A stretch of DNA of 64,000 nt, taken from Paulownia fortunei. Lineage: Eukaryota; Streptophyta; Magnoliopsida; Lamiales; Paulowniaceae. A model generated the notes under the pieces. That model ran no database searches and was not told where the DNA came from. It saw nothing but the letters and a program-made list of their open reading frames with translations. How positions within the stretch are numbered: position 1 is the first letter of the stretch; each line of letters starts with the position of its first letter. A program made the translations under genes and the position numbers. This document shows, in pieces, positions 1 to 12,064 of the stretch. The stretch lies in the NCBI GenBank assembly GCA_019321725.1, contig CM033119.1:744001-808000 (forward strand), in the 5' to 3' direction.

Positions 1-105
1 GAATACATGGTGCAGGAGTAGTATATTATATAGAAACAACCTTTTCTATGTGGGAAAGCTTGCCTTTTCACAAAAACTTACTTTGTTCTCTCAAAATGTT
101 TTCAG

Positions 106-332
106 GGGAGCAAGGAATGTTAGAGAGAGAAATTGGGAGGTTGCAAACTCTGTATCATCTACAGAAGCAACAGCAAATGCAGCTGCAACAACAGCAGCAG
201 CCAAACAACCAGCATCCCAAACAACGTCGAAACAGAAGTAAAGATCTCGATCATCAAGTGAACAGTTCCGCTATGAAGAACAAAGATGCCAGTTCCAGCA
301 AAGGTTCAGCTAATGGTTCTGTTCGGGTTTAA
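106..332 (+). CDS. bZIP-type transcription factor, terminal exon only (partial)
   Basis: This is the last coding exon of a gene that begins outside the window. A T-rich stretch ending in TTTTCAG places the acceptor at 105, and the frame runs to a TAA at 330-332. The peptide starts with a heptad-like stretch (LEREIGRLQTLYHLQ) resembling the end of the leucine zipper in plant bZIP proteins of the bZIP61/At4g06598 type. A Gln-rich run and a Lys/Ser-rich hydrophilic tail follow. The basic region and most of the zipper are upstream and unseen, so DNA-binding specificity cannot be judged. Family assignment rests on the short EREIGRL..LY motif, which is recognisable but brief. Another coiled-coil protein with a similar tail is possible. 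Confidence 0.6.
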
Positions 333-1974
333 ATAAGATCTCAGTTCTATTGTTACTACCCAAAACGCACATATAAACAAGCTGAGGTGGGTATAGAAAC
401 ATTCTATTTCACGCCCACCAGTGTCTCTCCATTACTTATTTCCCCCTTTTTCTCATTGTTTTCTCGTTCTTTATTACTTCTGCTGTTGCCACCACTAGTT
501 TATCACTTCTATTTATAATGATCTAGATTTAGCAGGGCCTTTCCAATGCTTGAGCAGTCAGCCCTGAACTGTATAGTCGACTTTTAGCGTGGTAGGCAGT
601 TGTGAAATTGAAGTGACATACCAATTATATGAAGTGGTTGTTTATACTACAGCAGGTTTAGAGCTTATACAAATGAATACTTATAAGTTCTTACATGCAT
701 CTGAGCAATTTGTGCATCTTCTGTTTTCAACTCTGAGGGAGAAATGAAAATGGGAGAGAGTAGAAAGTAATCAGTGTGGATGGCTATTGGAAAAATTGGA
801 CTAGGCCAAAAGCTCTCTGAAAACTCAGTTTCAGATAATTTGCAAGAGGATAGAGCCAGAGCTTGAACGGATTGGACAGTTTGTCAAATAAGTCGAGCTT
901 AGCTCAAGTTTGTTGAGCCTACCCCAAGAACCAGAAAAGGAAAGGAAAACTATAGGAAGAAAGGAAGATGCTTAAGCTATTGAAGATTGCTCAATAGCTC
1001 ACTGATAACTCAATTTGGATAATTTGCTAAATAAACAAGCGAATCCTCTAGTGTAGTTAACTGGTGAAGCAAAACAGAAGTTCATCAATCAATAAGTAAA
1101 AGAGGGCCTTGAATGGCTCAGGACTCATATAATCTTGTATTTGAGTGACTGACCAACTCTTGGGTTAAACTTTGGTCATATTTCTGTAATTCTTCTATTG
1201 TAGCTCCCAATGATTAAAATGTGCATGGCTCCTGGAACTTTCACATAGAAAACCAGTGACTTGCACTGCCTTGTGCTCCTGAAAGCCACGAATATTTAGA
1301 TAAAATCTCTCAACTTTAATTTTAAGGATGTCCAATACACGCGTAAGCCATATAAATTGGCATAGTTGGAATCATCTGAGAATAGAACTATGAGCTTCAG
1401 ATAGAAGGCTCAGCTACATGAGAAGAGATAGAATGAGGAATACATTTCAGCTAGTCCTGGATTTTGTGTCTTCAGGTAAACGATAAAGTATGCTATAGAC
1501 TACCAGTAAGGGCTTTAACACCCACACTGCCCCCTCCTCCCCAACCACCCCCCAACCCCACACGCGCACACACAAAAAATAAAAAATAATAGAAAAAGAA
1601 AAAAGTGACCCAATCATAGCAAACTCAGGCCCTTTATACAGGTTTATTTGTTATCACAGTTGCTCAAAATTGCCATTTTCCAAACAACTGCCCAGCATAA
1701 TCTCAAAACAAAGAAGACTAACAGTAAACTTATACATGGATCTCAATTTACATGATTTCTTTCTTCCCTAGCCAATATTCATCGATAATCACAATAGACA
1801 GCGAATATCAAGCTAAATATACAGTAGAAGCCATGAGTTCTACGAATTATCTAAGAAAAAGGTGAATTTCCCTTGACATTGCAGGCATCAGCCTCTTGTC
1901 CACAATGCAGGTTTATTCCGTTGAGTTTAAGCCACATGTGGATACATAGAGGTTTCCTTGGAATGATAGCCTAA
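333..1974. other. Spacer between convergent gene ends
   Basis: This holds the 3' untranslated regions of the bZIP-type gene (+) and of the 777-residue protein gene (-). I see no further gene. There is a C-rich tract at about 1530-1566 (CCCCTCCTCCCC, CCACCCCCC, CCCCACAC), followed by an A-rich stretch. A region around 880-1020 with repeated 'agctcaagtt/ttgagcc' phrases looks like a degraded repeat. Confidence 0.6.
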
Positions 1975-4900
1975 TCAATTTCTCTTCCCTTTAAGGGTTT
2001 TCCAAGTTTTTTTCTTTCTTTTCCACCTTAAAACAGCCATTTTCTCAAATCTCCACCTGCGATATCTTTGACGATTCTTTAACCAAGCTGAGTAATCTTT
2101 TCCTTGTTTACATTCAACAAAACTGGCCAAATCATCAAAATTAGAGATATTATCTCCCATCTTTAACATGCACTTCAAGTAGATCTCCCCGTTACTTGTC
2201 TCCTCTGTTTCTTCAACAACCTCCATGTGCGATGCACTTGCTAAAGTTTGTAAACTTAAAGTTTCCTTTTCATCATATTTGTTTTCCATCACACTGCAGA
2301 AGAGTTGATAATTGATAAGCAAGAAAATATAGCCTATACAATTGCACAGGTAAAAGGCCATAACAGATTCATGAAAGTACGGTCACTGAAAATAGTTGGC
2401 AAACTGTTTACCATGCTCCCTCACCAATGACATGAGACTCGATTTAACCACCATTAATTCATGGCGGCAACATTGGACTGTTTGACAATACATTGATGAA
2501 TAACTTCAGTTAACAAATGACTAGGCATTTTCCAAGTCCGGCCATTCAAAATTCTAGCTCTGACTAGTGCTGTGTCCAAACAAACAAAACAATGTGTACA
2601 ATTTTCTCCATAATTAGCACTTCAATACTTTATGGCTACCCATCATATAAGCTGATGTCGCCTCGACTCCATAAAACGACAAATTAGTGACCTATCAATG
2701 TTAAACAACTAAAAGCCAAGGGGCAAGTACTTGTTAGAAGTGTAATGAATGCATTCATTGGGGTCATTAGGTCAATTTCCAAGTAACAAGTCATACAAGA
2801 AAATGCACAAGGGCAACATACCGGCCCCATCTTTCCTGATCTATAAATTCTTAAATGCATCAGAGAATGGCTTCAACTTTTCCATAGCACAAATATCTCG
2901 AAGAAAATTAGGGGAAGATGAAATAGTTGCAACAAGAATCTTGATAATCCACTAGATAATTATATTTCTATGCAAGAGCTGGTTCTTATGTTAAAGTAAG
3001 AAAAGGACATAATGATAACAGAGGCTACAAGCTATATGGCATGCACAGGATCATCAGTTACCTCGAATATAGAGACCGTATCTTATGAAACTTTGATGCA
3101 ACCACAAGGCTGGAGTTTTGGTCTACCACAGTCTGCATTATTAGAAAAATATTGAACACTTGAAACCCAAAGAAAAATGCCATGTATAAATGCCCAATGG
3201 AAGGAAGGGAAAAGAAAAACAGTTACCTCCTGGAATCTGACAACCGGAAATCCAGATGACAAAGAGTCTTTGTTGGAATCAACCAGTGATTGCAATGCAT
3301 CTAAGCCACCCTCCTCAAAAACAAATAAATTCAGCAGTGCAAGAATTGTTAACAAACAGGCCTTCACTAAGCAATCAAGCCCAGTTACAAAGCTTAGTGT
3401 CATCAAGCCTGAAAAGTGCAAAAACATCGTTTTGGAATGCATATGTCTCATAGGATGGCTTGACATCATGCTGGATAAAACTTGTTGCAATGATAAACTG
3501 GTCTCCAAATCTCTGAAACAGGTGATTGTGTCCAAAATGAAATCATACTCCTTGCACGAAGAGAAGTCTTTCAAGGTTTTCAGGCAACAAAAATCATCAT
3601 TATGTCTAAGACACCAAACAGCTTGTAGCAATGAGATGCTCATTAGTTTCAATACAGAAGCAAGAAGATACAGATGCTGCAGAGTTGTACCCTCAATTGG
3701 TCGTATTGCTTCATCATCATAACTTTCAGAAGCTTTGAGAATCAAGCAACTTAAGATCGCTAAAATCTCATCTTGGCATGATATGGCATAAACATTTTGA
3801 CACTCCTTCACGAATCTCATGGAAGAACTCACCAGGTCAGATTTCATTCTAAAGAAACTATCATTCAAGTTCAGATTTGAAGATTTCTCTAACTTGGTGA
3901 TTAGACTATCAACCTTATTTTTTGTCTCTGGCGATATGTAAAATTCAAATGGCGGGTAAGCAATATCATGTGATGAACTGCATGTAAAGCCCCTGGGAAG
4001 GGTAGAATAGCCATCTGTTTGCAAACAACACATGTGTGTCATGTACAAAGTGACTGACTTTTCAAAAGTTGACAGGAAGCAGTTGGTGAGTTTACGATCT
4101 GGTTTCAAACTTTTGATATAAACAGCTTCAGAAACTAGTGAAATCAGATGAGCTTGCATATATTTTGGTGCAGAAACCATGATAGGACTGAGAAGTAATG
4201 ATACAGCTGCAGTAACACCTAAAGCTGGAGCTCTAAAAGGATATTTATCTATGTCATGCGCACAAAATAGTCGACTGAGAAAATCTCCAAAAGCCTGCTT
4301 ATCAGAAAATGATAGTATAAAATGATTACAGATTGCTTCAATCACAATTCCAATATCATCCTGAGCAGAGTGAGGATTAAATAGCATTTCATTGATAGAA
4401 GCAACAGAATTAATCATCTTAAAGTATCCTCTTAATTGCCCATGCGCCAACAGCTCATCTACAAATACCTGTCAATGAAATTTTCAATTACTTGTGACTA
4501 CTGCAGCAATTTGATTAAAGATCCAACAAAACTGAGCATGACAACAACAAATCTCATTCAAGTAAACTAATATAAAGAGGCACTGTCATTCCAAACCACA
4601 TAAAAATAGATCAAGAAGCAAGTTCTCCAGTTTCCCTAGTATCTGTAATAACAAAAGAGACTTGGCAATATCTTCATGTAAAGAAACACATTACTTTCGA
4701 CTCAAGTAAAGGGTAAAATAAAACTTAAAAGCTGATTCGGAACCAAAAATGAGGCTTGAAAGCATAAAAGATTTTCAGCAGATGGACAGAATATGAATTT
4801 ATGTTTTTCATTTTCCCAATAATCTCAAAGTATTTTGTACATCTTGTAAATTTTAGATGTTAATCAATTGAATAAGAGATGCTGATGGGGCATTTTTCTT

Positions 4901-6423
4901 TCTTTATGTCAGAAAATGGGCGGCACATGAGCTAGCCTTTTGTGCGAGTGTGAATGTATCTTTGCATATGAGTGTAATTGTAAGTGTAAAATTCGAAGGA
5001 CAAAATCTTGGATAAGTCTAAACTAATGTTTAAATGCCAGAGCTTCATCCCATTTAAGCACCAGAATGATATCTATTGGTCATTGTCTTAAATTATCGAG
5101 AGTGTTGATCCATCAGGTTACACAATGAAAGCCCCCAACTAAATGTCTCTTTCACCACTGATCTTCTCCAGAAAATTTAACAACTTCTAAAATAAGCGCC
5201 ACATAATTGTCGACCAGGGAATCACATGGTGGAAATGTTTTGCGTTAATAATGAAAAAAATAAGCTAGGAATTCCATATCCTCTACGCCAAGTAATAGAT
5301 CAAGAATATGCATTGTTGTGGCTGTAAAATTACCTCAAGCATTGTAGAAATGAAAAAAAGGAGAGGATTAGATGGCTCCAAAAATTGTAAGGAAGCCGTA
5401 AAGCCCTCGATAGAGGATGTAGAGCAACCATTATCACCAGGAGCGTAGTCACGAAAAACTGACTTCTCAAAGACAAAAGCATGTTTCCCAGTGTTCTCAA
5501 CTAAATTGGGCAAACTCAACTTTCTGAGTATCCTTAAGAGAATCAGCCCTTTTTCCAAGATAAGATTTTGTTGGGCTGCGATCAAAGTCAAGAGTAACAT
5601 GCAACATCTGAATAGCAAATTCATTACTTCCACAGCATCGAATAAACCTAAACTGGAGCTACTCTCTCCAAGATCCTTGTTGGCAGAGATGCCACATAAA
5701 TTTGAGTATAATTGCTCACACCTTTCCTCTAGTTCTTTGAAGAGTACATTAGAGAGTTCACAAATATCTCCAAAAGTCACTTTGATCCCATCATGGCAAA
5801 TTTCAAGGTCAAAGTCATGTGAACCTACTGCATACTTGACACTCCACTGTGCATTCGAAGACAAATGGCCAAGAAGGCAATACAAATTCTTCAAGACCGG
5901 TGGTTTCATTCCCTGAAATATTAAGTCCTGTGTCACAGTATAGAAAACCAGATAGCAAATTGCTTGGCCTAATTAGCCACCCCAACCCCAACCAGCACAG
6001 ACACATACAAATTCAGTAGTAAAGACCCCAGATAAATAAAGTGAAAATCATTACGGGTTTATCCAGAAACTGAAGTAATACAAAAGAGGAAACTTTCTTT
6101 TCCTTCTGTTTTCTACCTAAAAACACAAATTTCAATAGTCTGACGAAAACATTTTTCACAAGAAAATATCAAAGCATCCCTTTGGGAGAAAATGGTTTCC
6201 ACACATAAATATAATTCATTTGCAGATACTAGGACTTAATTGGCAAGAATTACTGAACAAACAAAATTTACAGAAAACAAAAAAAAGAGAAACCCAAAAC
6301 CTCAGGGGATTGGATGACAGGGAAAAGGGTCTTGAAATTGCGAAAATTATCAGAAAAATCTTCATCGGAGCTTTGGCTTCGAGCCCTTTTATTGCTGCGG
6401 CTCTTCTTCCATGAACCCATCAT
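1975..6423 (-). CDS. Unrecognised 777-residue plant protein, five exons, E2F-type promoter
   Basis: Coding exons on the minus strand are 6301-6423, 5334-5912, 3227-4468, 3062-3132 and 1975-2293. All introns are GT-AG. Phases join cleanly (0,0,0,2), giving 777 residues with a TGA at 1975-1977. Two adjacent ATGs (6423 and 6420) could start it. The N-terminus is short and basic (KKSRSNKRAR), like a nuclear signal, then Ser/Asp-rich. The middle (exons 2-3, about 600 residues) is Leu/Ser-rich with regular hydrophobic helices, as in HEAT/ARM-like alpha-solenoids. The tail is very basic (RRWRFEKMAVLRWKRKKK). I do not recognise the family. A nuclear role in genome maintenance or cell cycle is inferred only from the basic ends and the E2F site 58 bp before the ATG. 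Large helical DNA-repair or kinetochore proteins should be compared. Confidence 0.8.
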
Positions 6424-7535
6424 AAATTAGGGGATCAAGAAAATTTTTCACTAGCACACATAAAGGTAGGAGCTTTAGGTTTTGGCGCGAAAATGTTGTG
6501 GCGACTAAAGTCCATTTTGCAGTGCGAGTGCTAGAATTTCTTTGATTATATTAGCTCGATTTATTTTTCGCAGAACATTTTTTATCTTCAATCAATAAAA
6601 GTAATTTATTTTTAAAACCTGTTATTGAAATATTTTTTGAAATTTAATTTAATACCTATTTCAACTTTATTTTTCAAAAGATACAGAATATACCACTTTT
6701 CTATTCTCAAGTCAAAAGCATTTTTCTTGACATTTTAAAAAAGTTTCTAAATTAAGCTTGTGCTTAACTGTCAACTATTTTGGATGCCACTTACTTTTGA
6801 TAGTGGATAGCCTCGTGGTTATAGATTTTTCTTTTGCCCCTATCATGTGAAAATCAAGGGTTTATGTAAATAAATTTTGATCAGAAATATCAAGTTTGCC
6901 TTTTGGTATGATATAATGAGATGAGTTTCAGAACAAAATAATCTTTATTTATAATTCAAAATAATTCAAAATGTTAATTTAAGGGTGAAAAAAAGTTTAA
7001 TTATTAGCATTTAATAGATTACTATCTACTGCTACTACTGTACTTTTATTATTAGCAATTAGTATACCTAAAATCTATTTATTCTATTGAGAGTTAATAG
7101 ACCTAAAGTAAGTGTTAAAATACAGCTTCAAATTTATTGTTAGGATTTAATTGAATAAAGGCATTCTTTAATTGTAAAAAATTACTTTTTCATATATTCG
7201 TACTTCGCTGCCAACAACTTTTAACTTCCCCAACATCCCACCTTCATTGATGTCACTATATATGTCCCGTGTTTCTGGCCACCACACACTTCAAAATTTT
7301 TCACACACAACGCCCAGTGCCACCACTGCCATAGCACATTGGCACTAATACTTCTGATTTTTCTTCTTCTCCTGCACTACAGGAAAAGAAATAAACTAAC
7401 CCCGCAAAAAAATGACTTTTTTCCTCCATTGATGCCAAAGATCTGAGCTTTTAACTCGATGTCTCAACGCCAACACTAGGATCAAGAAAAACCCATCTTT
7501 TTCTTGGAAAGTTGAGATAAAAAGATTCAATAATT
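6424..7535. other. Divergent intergenic region
   Basis: About 1.1 kb of AT-rich DNA separates the divergent start codons. The first 70 bp contain the E2F site for the minus-strand gene. From about 7200 the sequence becomes C/T-rich, as expected for the 5' leader of the plus-strand gene. No ORF or RNA gene is supported. Confidence 0.6.
6481..6492. promoter_or_regulatory. Perfect palindromic E2F site
   Basis: TTTGGCGCGAAA matches the consensus TTTSGCGCSAAA exactly on both strands and is extended by T/A on the two sides. It lies 58 bp upstream of the first ATG of the minus-strand gene and about 1.04 kb from the divergent O-fucosyltransferase-like gene. It is therefore most likely a proximal element of the former. 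E2F/DP sites of this form are typical of plant S-phase genes. Binding is inferred. Confidence 0.75.
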
Positions 7536-10500
7536 ATGCATGGGCTTAGCCGCCTGAGCAACGGGGCGAGTTCTTTGTCTCCGCCGTCATCCCCCCGCCA
7601 CCGCGGCAGCCGCGGCAAGAGCACCATCTCCGCCGCCACCGGCGGCGGTGGCGCGGGGAGTTTCCGTATTGGTGGTGGTGGTGGTGGGAGGGCGGATGTG
7701 AAGAATGTGGTGGAGAGGTTTGGATATTTCTTGATTTCAGCAATGTATAGGAGAAGAGGGGTGCTTTTGTTTGCTCCCTTGTTGTACATCTCTGGGATGC
7801 TTATGTATATGGGTACAATGGGGTTTAATGCTGTGAATAATAACAGTAGTAGAGGTGGTGATACGGTTGGGCCGGGTTCCGTGTACCGGAGTCCTGAGGT
7901 TTTTGAGAAGCTATGGCCTTTTATGGAGGCTGAAAGCAACCGAAGCTCTAATATGGTTATTTCTGTTTTTTCATTTTTTAATTTTGAGTTTCTAGTCTTG
8001 TTTGTAGAGTAACTGTTGCATTTTAAGTAATAATTAATTTTTTGGTGAAGTTTTTGACAGTTTTTGATTGCAATTGTGTAGTTTGGTTGGGATTTTTAAG
8101 CACAATTTGGTTGAAATTGAAATGCATAGGAAAGTTTTCAATTTTTGTGATTCTTTTTTTAATAAGTTAGCTAATAAATAGAGTTTGGTATGAAGAGGTG
8201 GAATGGTTTTTATATTAGTAATTTTGCATCCCAAAATGCGAACTTCAGGATATGGGTGCATGTACGGAGTATGTGTATTGTCACCATTTAGGAACCCAGG
8301 GTTGGTCAAAAATGAGGTATTGACATTGGTATTTCGGTACTTGAGTATGCCATTCATGAAATCAGAAAGTTAATATCATATCATTCTAATGATTTTTCAC
8401 ATTGAATTGAAGTTTGTTTAACATTAGAGGACAGATTATAGTATTTCCAGGAAAGGTTATGCTATTTTACAACTTCATTTCATGATTCGGATGATGGGCT
8501 CTGCTTCTGAAGTTTTAGACATGGATCAGGTGCCATAAGAATGGTTATAACATGCTCGCTGAAGAGTTAGGGTACCAGAGTCATGCATAGAAAATTTTAT
8601 GGGGAATCTTTGTCAGTTCAAACAAAGAATTGGTTTTCAATTTAAGAACAGTTTGAATTATAAGAAATCATTGGTAAAACTGGACAAGTTGAGATGAAGG
8701 AGTGACACAAATCAAAATTTAAGGGGCTAAAACTAGCCTTTCCAATGGCTTTCTGAAACATAGTTTTCTGATTCTTGTGATTCACTGGCATAAAATTTTA
8801 TGCAGTTCATGAATGTTTGGAATCCAAAGTTGCGTCAAGGTTGGAAGCCTTGTATCAAACGGACTGTTTCCCAATCAGGTTTGTATGAAGAATATTAATC
8901 TTTTAGTCTATCAGAAGTTCTCTTTGCAAGCTTCTTGCATTCTTGGAAAGGTTTTTTTGATGCTTGTGTCTAGTAATAACATATGATTTTGTGGTGGACA
9001 CAAGGTTGTGCAGCCACCCTGTATTTGCTTGGGCATTTTTTTATGCTTGTAAACTCTAATTTGTGCTTTTCCACTGTACATGTATGCTTTGAATCATTTA
9101 TCCTCTTAATCCTTCTCTGAAAACAGCATCACTTTCTTTTTTCCATTATCTTGCATTATTTGTAAACTTTGAGGATACTCTAGTTTTTATTGTCCATATA
9201 AGGTTAATAACAAGCTGCCAGTTTTTATTATTTTAACTGTTCTGCTAATGTGATGTTCTTTACTTTTGTGCATGAAGGCTTCTCAGAGTTTTCAAAGTCA
9301 AACGGTTTCCTAATAATTGAAGCAAATGGGGGGTTGAACCAACAAAGATTATCGGTATGTCTGCTCTATTAAATATTGGCCCACAGGGCATTATGCATTG
9401 AAAACATTTTGGCTTGACTATTTACCTTTGTTCGCTTGCACCTTTATGACAACTTGATCTGAGTATCATATCCAATGCTTATAACTGTTGAATATGTCAA
9501 TCCTTTGGAAGAATATTTTGTTAAGGGTTAATTACACTTATTTTCTCTTTGAAATAGCTAAATTACCTACTCCTTCCTCCGTCTTTCATAATTACAAAAA
9601 CTTTCACTGTAAGTTTACTACGTTTACCAAACTTCGCCCTGGATGGAAAATAATGATGTCGGCAAAAAAAAATAGTGAACTCATTGTTTTACCCCTAATC
9701 CAATTGTACTCATATTTTGCTGACCAAAATACCCTTAGTAAGTTTTAAAACTTGCAGATGGTGTAAATGTAATAATTAGATACATAAAAAGTGGAGGATA
9801 ACAATCACTGATGGTTGTTTTATGGCCCTCTTAAATATATGTAGACTAAAAATCATTCTTGCATTTGTCAAAGAAAAATGACTTGATCAAGTACTTTTTT
9901 TATAGTGTTGTAGGATTGAAATATAAAAAAGAGAGGCACCTTCAAAAAATAATTAGACTTAATTTTACATATAAAAATTATTAGAAAATTTCTCTCTATT
10001 TTTCTTTTTCTTTTTTCCTATTTATTTTCTCTATTCTTTTTTCCTTTCTTGGTCTTAACTTTTCTTCTTTTCTTGAGGGTGGAAGTAGGAAAGATGAGGT
10101 TGGGATGGGGTGGTGAGTAGGAAGAGAGAGGATTGGATGGCCAGTAGAGTGGAAAGAGGAGGGAAGAGAGAGGGGAGAGGTGGTAGTGGAGGGGAGGGAG
10201 AGAGAGGGAACGAGGTGGGCGAAGAAGGGAGGGTGAATGCGGTGGGAAAAGAGGGAGGAAGGCGGTGATAGAAAGAGAATGGCAAGGATAGAGAGGAAGA
10301 GATGGTTAGTGTTGGGGAGAAAGAGAGTAGGAAGAGGTGGTGATGATGGTGAAGGGGAGGGAACTAGAGAGAGGGAGCGAGAGATGGAGAGAAAGGACTG
10401 ATGGGCAGTTGCGAAGGGTAAGAGAATTGAGTTAGAGTTTCATGAGATTATGCCTCTTTAAAGTGAGTCAAAATAACAAATGCTGGCATTTAGTCTACTC

Positions 10501-12014
10501 TAAGAGCTTAATCTCAAGATCCAAATATTCTTTGTATAATTGGGGGCAAAAATGACATTTGCATTTAAGAAATTTTGAATCTTTTAAGGATTGAAATTTA
10601 ATTAGGAATATATTACAAAAACACCCCTTCAACTACAGAATCATTACATATACACCCCTTCAATATATATGAACGTTACCAAGACACCCAAGGGCAGAAT
10701 GGCCATTTAATAAATTGATAAATAACCATTCTTTTATTTTCTTAAGTTGAGGGTAAAATGGTCTCATGATTTCCGTTTGAGTTTTTTAGCAGAGCAATTG
10801 TGTAATTATGAAAGATGGAGGGGACAAGTTGGTAATTTAGCTATTTTACAGGGGAGGTAAGTGTTTGTTAAAGTTGAAGTTGGATATGTGGTATATTGAG
10901 AAACAATACCAACATTAATTTAATGTTTATAAATTGATTGCAGCTGACAGGAGATGATTGTGGTGAATAAGGGTAAAACAAGAAGGCATAATAAAGAACA
11001 AGCAAAATTGAAGTTGTTTAAGGTGGTATCGATTGAAGATATGTTGTGTGAGAATCATTTCAGATGATTTAAGCATATTTAGTGAAGGCTAGTTCATTTA
11101 CCTTTCTGGAAAATTGATTGAATCATTGAATTATAATATGTAACCTAGAGAATGGGGGTTGGGATGAGGTACATGCATTCAGCAAGTTGAAAAAGAAGAT
11201 CTATGTTGACGACTTGGTTTGGTATGGAATAGTGTTTAGTTGAGTTGAGATAAAGTAGAAATTCTGAAGAATTTGAGATTATCTTACTTTGCATCTTTTT
11301 GTATTCTTAATTGCCACTTCTCATTATCTTGGGATATAGTTTTCTCATGTATAGTATAAAGTAATCATTCTTTTTCTGTGTGGAATGGATATGATTATCT
11401 AATTGAAATAAGTTTCTAAATTCACAACACTTTTTGAGGTATCCATCAAGTCATCTCCATAGATCTTTGAAATATTGTTAAACATCTGTACTTGGTTGAT
11501 CACTAAGTGAAAGAGGTTGGATGTTATGCTAAAGAGGCCTAATGTTACGAAACCAAGATACATGTCTATGAATTAATTTAAGTTGTTTATGATTTTTCCC
11601 TTTTCTTTAACAGATATGTGATGCAGTGGCTGTGGCAGGTTTGCTGAATGCTACACTTGTTATTCCCATATTTCATTTAAATAGTGTTTGGCAAGATTCC
11701 AGGTGAGGATGAAAATTATGGCATGTATTGGATGATTTGATATCTTCATGCAGCATTCTCCTTTCTCCTTTTTAGATGTTTCCTATTTGTATTTATGCAG
11801 TTGTAGCGATAATGTGTAAAACCAGTTATATATATGGTATTGTCCCTATGTTCATGGGACAAGCTATCTGCCATGTTTGAAGTGCTGCCTGAAACAATTA
11901 CTTAGTAGTGTCCTTGTGGAGAAGCAGTTGTGAACTCTTCTGTTAGTTACTTCTTTCCCATATGAGATATCAAAAGTTGGTCCATAACAAAAACACATGT
12001 TGAGAGCAATCCAG

Positions 12015-12064
<50 letters not shown>

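Noticed and set aside
3177..3722. 181-residue reading frame on + inside the minus-strand gene
   Set aside because: It is fully antisense to exon 3, which has consistent splice sites and phase. It is a shadow frame.
10055..10285. Ser/Pro/Leu-rich reading frame on -
   Set aside because: It arises from the purine-rich block in intron 3; there is no start context or known family.
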